A stretch of DNA of 64,000 nt from Triatoma infestans (lineage: Eukaryota > Arthropoda > Insecta > Hemiptera > Reduviidae), in NCBI GenBank assembly GCA_011037195.1, contig JAAEAF010002516.1, forward strand, positions 98,957 to 162,956, given 5' to 3'. The position numbers and the translations under genes were made by a program. The notes under the pieces were generated by a model, which worked only from the letters and a program-made list of their open reading frames with translations, was not told where the DNA came from and ran no database searches. Numbering within the stretch: the first letter of the stretch is position 1; every line of letters starts with the position of its first letter. Of this stretch, positions 1 through 12,300 are shown piece by piece.

Positions 1-59
1 GCAAAGAAAGGCGCTGCATCCTCACTCAAGAAGCCTCAACTCTTTTGTGGAGTCAGTGA

Positions 60-480
60 CCATTTCTCTTTGAGGAATTTAAAAAGGAAGGAGTAGGCGA
101 GGAGGTCGCAAATCTGGAACTCCCTCCCGAGACTGAGATATGCAAAGATCTGTTTAGGAGATTACAACAACAAAAAATTGGAGGCATGCACTGTTCTCGG
201 TAAGAACAATCTCCGCATTCTTACGGGTTTGCTCACGGTTTACTGTAGACTCAGAGAACACCTGAAGAACATGCTGGGTTTGGAAAGTAATAGCATGGGC
301 AGATTATGCTGGGAGGCGGAGGTAACACCGATTCATCTCCTCACGACGCTAGGCTGTCACTCATAGAAGATTTGGGAGCTTGGGTAGTTACCGGGAAGGT
401 GAGGAGAATATCCTCTCTAGAGACCTCCAGAAATTGAAGATTCCTAAGGAGCCTTAATCTGGTGGGAGTGCGGTAGGCCA
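60..480 (+). mobile_element. LINE C-terminal remnant (decayed)
   Basis: Fragments in two frames resemble the region after the RNase H domain of insect non-LTR retrotransposons. At 178-366 a frame reads NLRILTGLLTVYCRLREHL, followed by GRLCWEAEVTPIHLLT, which is the usual 'LTGHCRL...C..C.EEEETPxHLL' pattern. Upstream, an out-of-frame stretch reads LELPPETEICKDLFRRL. Stops and frame changes show it is dead. Family assignment beyond LINE is not possible by eye. Confidence 0.6.
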
Positions 481-3400
481 GCCAGCGGTATTACTTGAGT
501 TTATCGTACCACAGACAAATTGCCACACACACCTCTCTTCCCACTAGAATTGATTCAGTTTTACAGTGTTTGGAATGAGTTTGCCCCCGTTTTCAATCAA
601 ATGCGCATTTTCATTACATAGTGGGTTGGAAAGTTTCTTCTAACTCGAGCCCTTTCGTCATCATATAAATCTTCTGTAGAGGATGAGTTAAGGAATGTAA
701 CCCTCAGAATAATAATAGCCTTGCTTCCTTAAGGAACATATAGCACAATATGAATCTTGTAGCAAGTCCATTTCCTTGTGGGGGGGGGGGATTTCTTGAG
801 TGCCGAATTTGGAGCTAAATCTATCAACCCTAACTATTTATTATTCAGAAAAGACTGACGTGAACATCAGGAAGCAGAATGGACCACAGCAATTGGATTA
901 ATTTCGATTCGCACAACTATATCTAATAGCCTGTCGTATTTAGAAATGTAAAAGGGAAGCTTCGATAGCATCATAGCTCGAAAAGCCTTTTAGGCGCAAC
1001 CAAATGAAGTCATATTTCCTATATATTTCAAAGGGTTATAACTAATAAGTTTAGTCACGCCACTTTAATAAGTTAAAACTATATTCCACATTCTGATACT
1101 AATTAAAAACTTCGTACTATTTTATAAGAATAACAATTATAAATATGAAGGATGAAATCTGCACATGTGATAAACCAAAGTAAAAAAAAATATATAAAGT
1201 TCCGTTTTAATCTGTTAGGGCAGTTTTGGATGGATAAGAGGCCAAATCATGCATGTTTTCGGCCAAACAGTAAACAGTACCAAAAAATATTATGGATTCA
1301 ATAAATTTGTTTTTATTAATTATATTTATATATCAAACAGAATTATTGCTCTTTTATAATTCAACTTTCAAAGAAGTAAACTGACTATTAAGAAGAGCTA
1401 CATCTTTTTGTAGAGCATGAACAAACAGTTTTGGTAATGCCCATTTTAATTGCAACAAGTAAGCTCCTATTTTTTGAATTTGTTTTTAAACGAAAATAAA
1501 TTAAATATGATTCCTCAACTGCAATTAATAATATTTTCCAAAGTAAAAGTAAAGTCATCTAAATTGTTGCTTGCAAATCTAATGCAAAATTCTCATAACG
1601 AGCCCTGATTTTTTTTTTAATATTTTGTTTAAATAAGAAATATTTAGGCATCTAATAATTTAAAAAAAAAAAAAAAATTAAGAAGAGTATTAGTACAATT
1701 ATATTTTACATAATAAAAATATCACAATCCATCTTAACATTTTTGAGCCAAGAGAGCTCTTTTACACTCAATTTCGTCTTTTTTTTGTCCTATTCATTTT
1801 GAGAAAAAATACAACATACTTTATTTTCCCCTTTTTTTCTTGTAGTATGGAAAGAAATTTTTGTAATACAATCTTAACTATTTTTTTTTTTTTAAATAAA
1901 AATTTAAGCGACAGCAGCTATTTAAATAAAATAAACATTTTTTTTTTAAAGATTTTTTTTTCTTTCTTTTTTTCCTTTTGTTTTTATTTATTTAAAATTT
2001 AGTGTATATATAAAATTGTTGGACAATATTCCCTAAAGATGGACATATATTTGGGATATTTTTTTTTTTTTTGTTAATGTGTTTTCTTACAATACAAAGA
2101 GATTCTTAGTTTTTTTTTTTTAGTTTTTTTTTTAGGGGTATTGCACAGAATAAACTTCTAATTACAATTAGAAAAGAACCTCATTTCCCTGACGTATTGT
2201 TTTGGATTTCTTGATTCTTCAGTTTAGTGTTCTAGAATAATTTTTTTTATTATGACAGGTAAATCTTATTCTTTGGGAGGGCTCCATCTCTCTCTCTCTC
2301 TCTATATATATATAATTTTTAAATATTTCATGGATCATGTTTTTTAATTAATTTTTTATTGATTTCTTTTATTAATTATTAGACCACTGGTTTTTTTATT
2401 TTTAAATTTTTAAAAATAAGAGGGTGCGCGGACAATTTTAAATTATAAAATTTTTTTTTTAAACAGGACGCAGCGCAAAAGGCACTGTTTATTCCTTGTA
2501 CGCAGATATCAAACAACCAGAATTGATGAAAAAAAAAACAACAAAAAAAAAAAACAAAAAAAAACTAACAATAAATAACAGTTCCAATCTGGTTGTTAAT
2601 TAATTATCAACTTCTTCCTATAATTCCTTTTCTGTCGTTCCCAAATATTTTTGACCGGCGACACCTTTTTGTTGTTATATTTTTTATAAATAATTGTATA
2701 CTCATCACTCGTATGCTAAAAATAAAACAAAACAAAGAAAAGAAGAATTAAATAGTAACTAGTTTTTCATATACTAATTAAAAATCAACACTACCCTGAC
2801 CAAAAAGGATAAGGGCAAAAATGTATCAATGTAGTTAGTCGCGGTTTACTACACACTCAGTAAACACATCAATAAAGTGCTTAGATAGTCTATGACCGAA
2901 CTGCCTGGTTGGTTAATTTTAGACATTTATTTTCACAAAAAAAAAAAAAAAAAAAATTGAAAGAGATGATTTATCGAGAGCATTTTAAACGGTCTCTTTT
3001 TAAAAGCTTCTTGGACTTTTAAATCACAATTCTAATTGACAAATAATTTTCATAACACTTGGAATTTTAATTAATCATTTAAAACTTTCAACATTAGGGT
3101 TCAAGGAGCCCCAGATGTGATTTGTGTCAGCACACCGCCATTGTATGCTTTTATATACAAGCCTTCGCTAACAAATCCACTACGAATGACACTCTTCACT
3201 TTTTCTCACGTAGTTAGTTGAAATAGTAGACTCCAACAGGAATCAAATTCGAATTTCTTTCACCAAAAGCGAAAGCGTTGGCCAAAATACTACGTCGCGG
3301 AAATGCTAACCTTTGGTTGACCTTAAAACTAAGTGATAACAAAAACCGAAAGTTATTCTTAATAATTTAAAATTATATATTTATAATTTTAGGGATTCTA

Positions 3401-4150
3401 CGAAGGATTTGACTAAAATTAATTTTTCCAGTAGTGTTTCATTATAGAAATGATAGGATACGAAAAAAGTTGGAACCAAGTTTAAAAAATTGCGAAAAAG
3501 TGGAAACATCATTCACTAAAAAAACAGATTTTTGCTTTATCTAAGTGACTGAACTTCATATCATATTCTCTGGTATAGTAAAACGAATGTTTCGGTAGCC
3601 ACGAAGTTGCAGAATTCAATTCGAAAAGTCAATAAAAAGTGTAGGGCGGAAACCACAATTAATGATGATTGGGTCCACGGTATTGGAAAAAATCTGATTG
3701 AAACACTCACATGACTTTCTCTTGCTCCTGTTAATACAATTATATAAAAAATGAAAAATATTCTTTTAACTTAAAATTTTGCTCATTTGTCCTAATAATA
3801 AATATAGAGGAGATTGGGAAACAAATACCAACCTTCCAACTCACGTATATAGAGAAGTGATTACACTGTCGTTTAGAAGAAAGCGCCAACCTAACACTAA
3901 ACCAACCCCATTTATTTCACATTTAAGGTCACAAATTACCGCAAAATTATCTCAGATCACGATCTTTCTTTGGAAAAAAGTTTTAAAATAAAAGTTATAG
4001 GTTTATGTCTGTATAATTAGCATTCCCAAATTTAATGGAAATCGTTATAATCTTTTTGCAACAAAATTCATAAATACTAAAAACCTATTCTGTAACGTTG
4101 CATTTACGTTTGGCGAATTTTAATCGAATTCGGCATTGTTCCCCAGAAAC
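481..4150. other. intergenic, AT-rich, no gene seen
   Basis: No frame shows family-like protein or splice-bounded exons. The stretch holds long poly-T and poly-A runs (about 1611-2160), a short TC/TA microsatellite near 2288-2312, a G10 run at 781-790, and partial pieces of the repeat described at 4160. One such piece lies near 3697, where 'gaaacactcacatgactttctcttgctcc' type sequence occurs. Confidence 0.6.
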
Positions 4151-4159
4151 CTTCCAAAA

Positions 4160-4991
4160 AAATCTGGTGTGAAACACTCACACAACTTTCTCTAACTCCA
4201 GTTCTCAAAATTATAATTGGCAAATGTTATAGTTAGTGTACTAAATTTAATGAAATTCGTCGAAAACTGAAAAAACTGTTCAGTAAAAGCGCACTTCTGA
4301 TTTATTAATTTTCTTAAAACTCGGAATTCTGGCCATCTATTTATTTATAATTAATTTTGTTTGGATGATAGAATTTTATAATCAACTATGATAGCAATTT
4401 ACAGGAAACTGCAACCCCACCCCTCCCCTAAATGTGCCCTTAAATGAAATTTCCCAGAGATATGTTTTAAATAAAAGATGTAGATCTTTGCATGTTTAGT
4501 TTATATAGCAAGTTTCAAGAAAATCGCGAAAAACTCAAAAAAATCATTTAGTAAAGTGTTAAAATAAACGCACTTCCGGTTATCCGATTTTTTTCAAACT
4601 CGGAATTTCAACAACATATTTAATTCTGATTAACATTATTAAGTAGGCAGAATTTTATAATAAACTATAATAGCACTTTACATGAAAACCTAACCCCACC
4701 CCTCCCCCAAAAGTGGCCTTAAATGAATTTTCCCAGAGAAAGGTTTCAAATAAAAGATGTAGCGTTTTGTAAATGTTGTTGATACTACTCCAAGTTTAAA
4801 GAAAATCGTTGGAGCCATTTTTGAGAAAATTGCAAAAACGTAAAAAACCAACTGGTAAAGTGGTAACTTCCGGTTGAGGAATTTTGGCAGATAAGGTACT
4901 GTCAGATCCCATGGTGATAACTAAACGGAATATCAAATTTCAACTTTCTACGGTTTTTCATTTTTGAGCTATGCTGTTCACATACATACAT

Positions 4992-5024
<33 letters not shown>

Positions 5025-5150
5025 GACCATTTGCTAAAAACAACTTTTTTGGACTCAGGGGATCTCAAAACGGATATTTCCGGTGAAAACTCGATATCGA
5101 AAATTTGACACGATTACAATACTTCCTCTTACTAGGAGTAAGAGAAAGTA
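4160..5150 (+). repeat. abundant ~1 kb interspersed repeat, near full-length copy
   Basis: The left end carries AATCTGGTGTGAAACACTCA followed by an ACTTTCTCT(T/A)ACTCC block. The right end (5135-5149) is GGAGTAAGAGAAAGT, the reverse complement of that block. The interior has recurring modules: 'cacttccggtt', 'ctcggaattt', 'tttcaaataaaa', 'gagaaaat(c/t)g'. Partial copies in both orientations occur at many places in this window, so this is a high-copy family. Matching ends suggest a non-autonomous DNA element, but I see no transposase and cannot class it. A (CATA)n(CA)n microsatellite lies inside at about 4981-5023. Confidence 0.7.
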
Positions 5151-5348
5151 AAAATATTTACGGTCGGTCATCCATCAAACGTTCGGGCGTTTGCCTATCA
5201 GTATACCAAAATTTCTATGCAGTTCAACTGAATCAATAATTATGCTTGTTATAATGTTATGTAAATGTATCTCCTAACGAAAATTGTCATTTCTGAAAAT
5301 GTAATCCTATTTAAAATCCTGAGTATCATATAATTATATTATATATAC

Positions 5349-6262
5349 AAAAATCTGGTGTGCAACAGTCGTACAACATTCTCTAACAGCAGTTTACACA
5401 GTTTTGAAGTGACAACGTTTATCAAACTAATTTTTACTAAATATTTGCTTTCTTCAATTTTATATAACTTGGTGAATTTAAACTTAATAAAATGATTACT
5501 TTGAGGAAACCGTACAGGCTTCCTCCTCCCATAAAACTTCTTTAAATGAACTTTATCGGATAAAAAGTTCCCGGCAAAAGTGATAGGTCTTCTATTCATA
5601 GTTAGTGTAACAAATTTAATAAAACCCGTGGGTGCTTTTACGGATTGTAGAAAACTGAAATAACTTCAGTAAAAATGCTCTTCCGGTCAACCGATGTTCT
5701 TCAAAATCGGAATTTTGTCAATATATTTAATTTTAATTAATATTAATTAGATGATAGAATTTTATAATAAACTGTAATAGCCCTTTAGATGAAAATTTAA
5801 CCCCGCCCCTCTTCCATAAACCACCCTAAATTAATTTTTTTAAATGAAAGTTGTAGTTCTTTGTATGTGTAGTCCTATTAAGTTTAAAGCAAATTTTTTA
5901 AGCTGTTTTTAAGAAAATCTCAGAAATCGGAAATAAACTAGTAAGGCACCTCCGGATCAACCGATTTTTTTTTTTCAAACTCGGAATATTAGAATATGGA
6001 TAGTTAATGCTTAATTTAAAAAAAAAAAAAAAAAATCGGTGGGGCCATTTTTGAGAAAATCTAAAAAAAAACTGAAAATTCCTTTCATTAAAGTGGTATT
6101 TCTGGTGGAGGAATTTTGATAGGTAAGTTCCTGTCGGATCCCAATCTGATACACAAATGGCATGCCAAGCATGAACGTTTTGCGATTTTTCGTGCGAAAA
6201 TCTCTACAACGGAAAATTTGATACGATTACAATACTTCCTTTAAAAGTCGTTAGAGAAAGTA
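5349..6262 (+). repeat. second copy of the ~1 kb repeat family
   Basis: It begins with AAAATCTGGTGTGCAACAGT and ends with TTAGAGAAAGTAA, a degraded form of the same ends as the copy at 4160-5150. The same internal modules occur in the same order. It lies just downstream of the slimb 3' end. Confidence 0.6.
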
Positions 6263-6331
6263 AAAAAACATAATATAACCTATTATTATGTTCTTAGCTT
6301 TTACATCTACAAATTTTATACAAATTTGTTT

Positions 6332-6337
6332 TATTTT
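6332..6337 (-). terminator. candidate poly(A) signal of slimb
   Basis: AATAAA on the minus strand lies about 60 bases past the read-through TAG of the last recognised slimb exon. It supports termination there, but the surroundings are AT-rich and such hexamers are common by chance. Confidence 0.35.
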
Positions 6338-6396
6338 AAGAAATTTGTTTGATAAAATAATATAAATTTTTCTAAAAAATGTAAAAATGTAAAGAA

Positions 6397-9300
6397 CTAT
6401 CTTAGAAAATACAAAATGTAAAACTTACGCAACATATGGTGCGGTGTCCCATCCGGCGGCGCACAATTTAAAAAATCCCATATTAGTATCGTATCGTCAT
6501 GTGAAGATGAAACTATTTGGAATTCATCAAATTGTAGTCTAAATACACGTCCAGTATGTTCCTTTAATGTTTGAAAAAATTTGGTTAATTTTATTTATTG
6601 TTTACATATTAATTATTATAATAAAACTATAAATATTATATAAACGAAAATATTGAAACACTTTATTTAAAAAAAAAAAAATTCAATAACTTATGAAACA
6701 CTTACTACTAAAGTCCTCAAACATAACGTACTAGCTGGTGCTCTTGGATCTAAAGCTGCTACTAAATTCCACACTTTAATTTTTCTGAAAAGATTTTAAT
6801 ACTCTTATTTATATTTTTATTTTATAAAATCTTCCAATCTAATCGAGCAAACTGACTTACGAAAGACTTTTACAAACAATACTATTTTATATTCATCCAT
6901 TTATGTAATATAGTATTGCTTCTAAAGCCCGCCTTAAAAATACGGCCATAAAGCTGCAAAATAATCAACTGTACTATAAATTCTATAATTTAGTATTTAT
7001 ACAGTATTTAAGTAGAATTTGAATAATCAGTTAAGTATTTATAATAATTCTGGCAAGAAAATTTTATGATGTCAGTTTCTAGTTCTTAATACAGGGATTT
7101 GCTCGCAAATGAATCTTACCTTCTTCAGAAAAGTTCTGAATGAAATTCATCATATTCCTTTTACAAGCATGCTAATGTTATAAATCGTCACACTTATAAA
7201 AAAATAATACTTTGAAACATATTATCTTCACATGGCAAAGATTTCTCATGAAATTATCATAAATTTTTCGCGCGAAGAATATACATAACTTAAAACATCA
7301 ATTCATAGTAATTATTCTATTACATCGATATCGATACTACTTTTTTTTTTGGTGATCATACTTAACTCTGTTCGATCTTATTAAACGTTTATTTATAAAC
7401 TAAGCTATTGCATTATGATTGTAACGGTTTAATTTGATAAAAGAAAGTTTTATTTGATTAAAAAATTCTATAATTCTCGTATATTCAAATTCAAGCCGGG
7501 TGACAAGTTCTAAACGCAAATCCTGAAATCCTAACCTCTATTTTATTTGGTATTTGTTGGACGCGCTATTGAACTTCATATTTATATGACTCAAAAAATA
7601 CTTATTTGACATTACGCCACTAGCGCTATTTGTAGAACAATTTAATTTTAGCAGTCAAATAAGATAATGATTAAGGATACCTTCTTGGACTGAAATCAAT
7701 GAAAAAATGTAGTATCAACGAACTGATTTCGTGGAATATGCCACACAGCACATCCTGAATTAGCCTCTTATCTAGTAGATCTTACACCAAAAAGTTAACA
7801 ATAATGAATATTTGTACAAAATTAACAATAGTAGTAATTTGTTTTTAATAATATTTACTAACCCATCATAAGCACCAGATACAATTCGCTTGCTATCAAA
7901 TCTAATGCATCTGACCAATTCTTCATGTCCTTCGAGTACCCTTAAACATGCTCCGCATTCAATATCCCATAGTCTGAAAGTTAATATAATTCTTATAGAT
8001 TCTTAATAAAATTAAGCAATCTCTTACTAGAAAGCAACCTGTTTGTAAGAGTTTTTACCTAAACTTCAAAAAAAGTTAGTCACTAAAATTAACCTTTTAT
8101 CATGAATAATATTCTCTTGGTTTCAAAGAGAGAAGAACTAGATTTGGAACCAAATATCTCTTCCCTTAAAATTCGCATTACACTACTTTTTATTTCTTAA
8201 TATTTATAAACTATAATAAAAAAATTTAAAACGAGTAAGTATTCTTTTTTTCCCCATTTCTGCTCTTGTGGTTTTGATCTTTATGTACACTTTCTTGTAA
8301 TACACCAAGGCTTTTGGGTAATGACCGAGTCAGTGGTTTGACACAATCCGACACTTCGCACAAACTATTGTAGGCTTCTTCAGGGTAGTTGTTGACTTGA
8401 TTATACTTGAGTGGTTGCCTAATAATCAAGCCAACAACTATTCTGAAAAAGTCAATTGCAAATATGGGCGAAACGCTGTTTATTCCAAACCACTGATGCG
8501 GTAGCAACCCGATGATCTTAAGTGTTCTTGTGGTGAGTTTCTTTTTATAAACAACTGATGTGAGTATTGCATCCTAAAATTTTCAATTGTAAAACACTTC
8601 AAAATAAATAAATAATAGTTTCGTTTGGACTTTGTTAATAAAAGAAGCAAAATGTTGGTTGGCTGAGACTAAAGAAAAAATTTTTTTAACTTTAAAAGTT
8701 TAATCTATCGACATTTCGGACACTTTTGGAGTTCTTCCTCAGAATCTAAATGGAAAAAAAGAAGAAAAAAACCCAGAAAAATACAAATATGAAGTGTCTA
8801 CGCTCCTGAGTCGCCCTTCCTTGTTCTCTGAGGATTAGATATTCATTCTTCCCTTTTCCTTTTGTATAGTTTTATTATTCTTTTCCATTCTATAATGGCT
8901 ATCGCTGGGTGTTTAGGCCCTGGCAGAGAACTATTTGCTTCCCTAAGAAACTTAAGGAATTCATAAATAGAGTCATCAAGCTCTCTGAGTTGAAATGGGC
9001 TGCTACCCTATCGCTTTAACAATTCTTGAAATCTCTTGGCCCATTTAGTGGCTTCTGCCACAAGTTTGTTTTCAGTAACGGTATTCTTGATGATCTTCTT
9101 GAGGCACTAGTTAGTCTGCTGACTGTTTTTTCATTTGCAACCAGTGGGCGTTTTTAAGAAACATGAATGCCAAGATCACTTTGATTCTTAAAAGACAATT
9201 TGCAAAATATTACACACGATTGTAGATAAGGTTACCTCACTTCGCTGCTCTTCAGTTATAGGTGGTTCCCTCACATTTTCTGCACACTTCTGGTTTCTTC

Positions 9301-12300
9301 AATCGGCGAGCCACTTTCCCTCTCGGCAGAGAACTATCAGTCGCAGGAGATGGTGGTGGAAAAAAGTCGCACTCAGAAACAGCTTTCCCTTTAACAGTGT
9401 CATCGGTTATCTTCGGTCCATTCCACTGTTACAAGCTTTATTCCTTCAGTTAAAGGCGTCTTAGTTACACTCATCATAGAAACAATAATCGTCTTCTGTA
9501 ATGGACCGTATATCTCACCACCCATACTGGCTGACCTATTAAGAAACTCTTCTCTTCTCTCTCAAAATCTCTTTCCATTGTTTGTAGAGCCCTCACTTGT
9601 TGGTCTGGTGGCTTTCGCCTTTGGAGCGAGAATTCAATGTTATTGTTGCTGCCTACTGGAATATAATATAATCACACTTCTATCTGCCTGGGTAGGGTAT
9701 TGTTACTTCCATTTTTAATGTTAGGACAGATGAGTGAAATTTGAAGTGTAAACAAAATTTGTGATTTTATAATCATTGCTTTAACAGCAGTAAGAAAAAT
9801 TTAAGACGCTGCAATTAGCAAAGTACCGTCATTTCCTATATTAGATTCACGACGATGGGCATAATGATGGTTACAACACACTTCTCAGCGAATCACCAAC
9901 CATCATAAGGCATCACACCTAATAAACTACTATGCCAAGGGTCTTTTTGTGCACACGTTAATAATAATAAAATACCTGATAGTATTATCGGAGGATCCGC
10001 TTACTACAAGACGATCTCTATACTGAAGACATGCTATGCCTCGTTTATGTCCATTTAAAGTTCTAACAAATTCACATAAAGCAGTATTCCATACTTTAAT
10101 AGTCCTATCGCCACTAGCAGATACAATATATTTTTCATCAAAATCTACTACATTGACAGCTGCTCTATGGCCTACTAATACGCGACGTAAGGTGATCTCT
10201 GTTGAAGAATACATATCCCACACAGCTATCGAACGATCCTGAAAAAAAAAATACAGGACTAACATAATTCTCTATTTAGATTATTAAAATAAACTTTAAT
10301 GAATAAGCTACGTTACTAACCTTCGAACAGGTGACCATCATACCATTCGAAAACCTCAGATGTAGAACTGCCTCACAGTGATGTATTAATGTATTAACCA
10401 TTTCACCAGTGATAACATCCCACACACGTACTGTGCTATCACTTGAACCGCTGATTATTACCTGTAAATTGCATATATTTAATTTAAATCCTACATAATT
10501 GCAACATGAAATGTGATACCGCTAAATCTTCAATAACTAATGAAAATAAATATATAAAAATTGAATATATGCCTATTACATTTACAAAAGTCTTATAAAA
10601 AGAAATGGGAAATATTATAGAGTCAATGTAGAAACAAATGACAATTAACGTTAATGAATTACTTGTACTCTATTTATCCATAAAAATTTTAAACTCAATG
10701 TGTATAATGTAAAATTAAATAATTGTAATTACCTTATCATCATACTGTAAACATAATACTGAACCAGTATGTCCAGTAAGTACTTTAACACATTGTAAAC
10801 TACATCGATCCCATATTTTTATAGTATTATCTCTTAGTCCTGATACTATTTTATGATCATCATATTGTAAACAATATACACCTTTAGAATTCTCTGACCT
10901 ACAATTTATACGTTGAAGATTATGTCGACCCAGTCGCCAATTATTTTCTATACTCTGCAACATACAAAAATTATTTATAATTGTCAAGTGAAAATAACAA
11001 GACTAATCAAGTTGACATATCAAATCACGTATACTAATTGGGTAATTATAGAGTATCCCTTTAGGCGCCTTCTTCAAGTTAACAACTTTTCGACGAATAA
11101 GTAAATTTCTATTCTTTACTTGAAATGTTGGAGTGTTTGAATTAATACATCTTGATTCAATGTTTAATTCGTACAAAAAACGTAAAAGAATTAACAAGTA
11201 GTTTTTGAAGTAAATTGACTTTGGTATTATTTTTAGTATCAAGTAATCATTATTTTGAACAGATTATTAAAAAAAAAGAAAAGAAAAAAACGCAACTCAA
11301 GGAGCAAGTGTTTTATGGTAAACTGTAGATAAGTCAAAATTTAAGAAGTTTAGTGTACTTAAGAATAATTTTAAAGAAACAGATTGTATGAAATTAATCC
11401 GTGGTGATAACCATGGACGCTATTTATTTCCTAACTACACTTCTTACAATTGACACAAATTTTCTTCGAAGATGAAAGTTTACCGATTTATCCATAAAAT
11501 TAATTTGAACTAATTACAATAAAGTAGCATTTTAGAATGCAAGCTTATGGTCGTAGCTACTAACCAGAAAACTAGAATTGAACTAGGGAAAATCAATTTT
11601 CTAGAAAAAATATTGCAAAAAAGTGATTAATCTATATTTTGTGTAGTTTATATCCAATTTTTACAAACTATGCAGCAAAGAGAATCGTAAAAAATTGAAA
11701 ACCTGATCAGTAATGGTTACACTTCCAGTGACGAAACCTTCATATAGATCCTCTAGTGATACCGTTCATACAGCTTTTGCCTTTATCTTTGAGGGAGGAA
11801 GGAGGATATCATTGGCTAAAACCATTTTTAAAGTATTTATCTTTATAAGGAGGAGCTTACTGGGGTTTTCAGTAATTTACATTGTTAACTGGAGGTGTAC
11901 AATTAGCTTGGGGAGAAAGATAATCTTTTATTTCGGTCAATGACTTCTCTTAATACCTGCTAGGACCCCTCACAGGTAATGGTGAACGAAAAGGGGCTCC
12001 CACGAGCCCTTTATTAAATTTTTCTCAAATTGCTATGTTTGTTAACTTTTTTATTTTCAAATAAAAAACAATTTTTTGAAATGAATTAAGTGGCTAACTT
12101 GTATGGTAACTTAACCAAAAATAAAAGGACTAATGTGAAACATTCACACTACTTTCTCTTACTCCAGGTATACAATTTAATGAAAAACATTTTCTTTAAA
12201 ATAGCAATGTATAGAAATGTTTAAATGGGCTGGCCATAAAAAAAGGTGGTGGGGATTATATGTATACACCTGAGTGAACAAAGTGGGCGCCCTATGTCTC

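Noticed and set aside
2580..2720. possible last slimb exon after a minus-strand TTTTTAG acceptor
   Set aside because: In the required phase it gives only three residues before a stop and does not resemble known beta-TrCP tails.
8226..8507. 93-aa minus-strand ORF
   Set aside because: No family match, no splice-bounded structure, and it lies in repeat-rich intron sequence.
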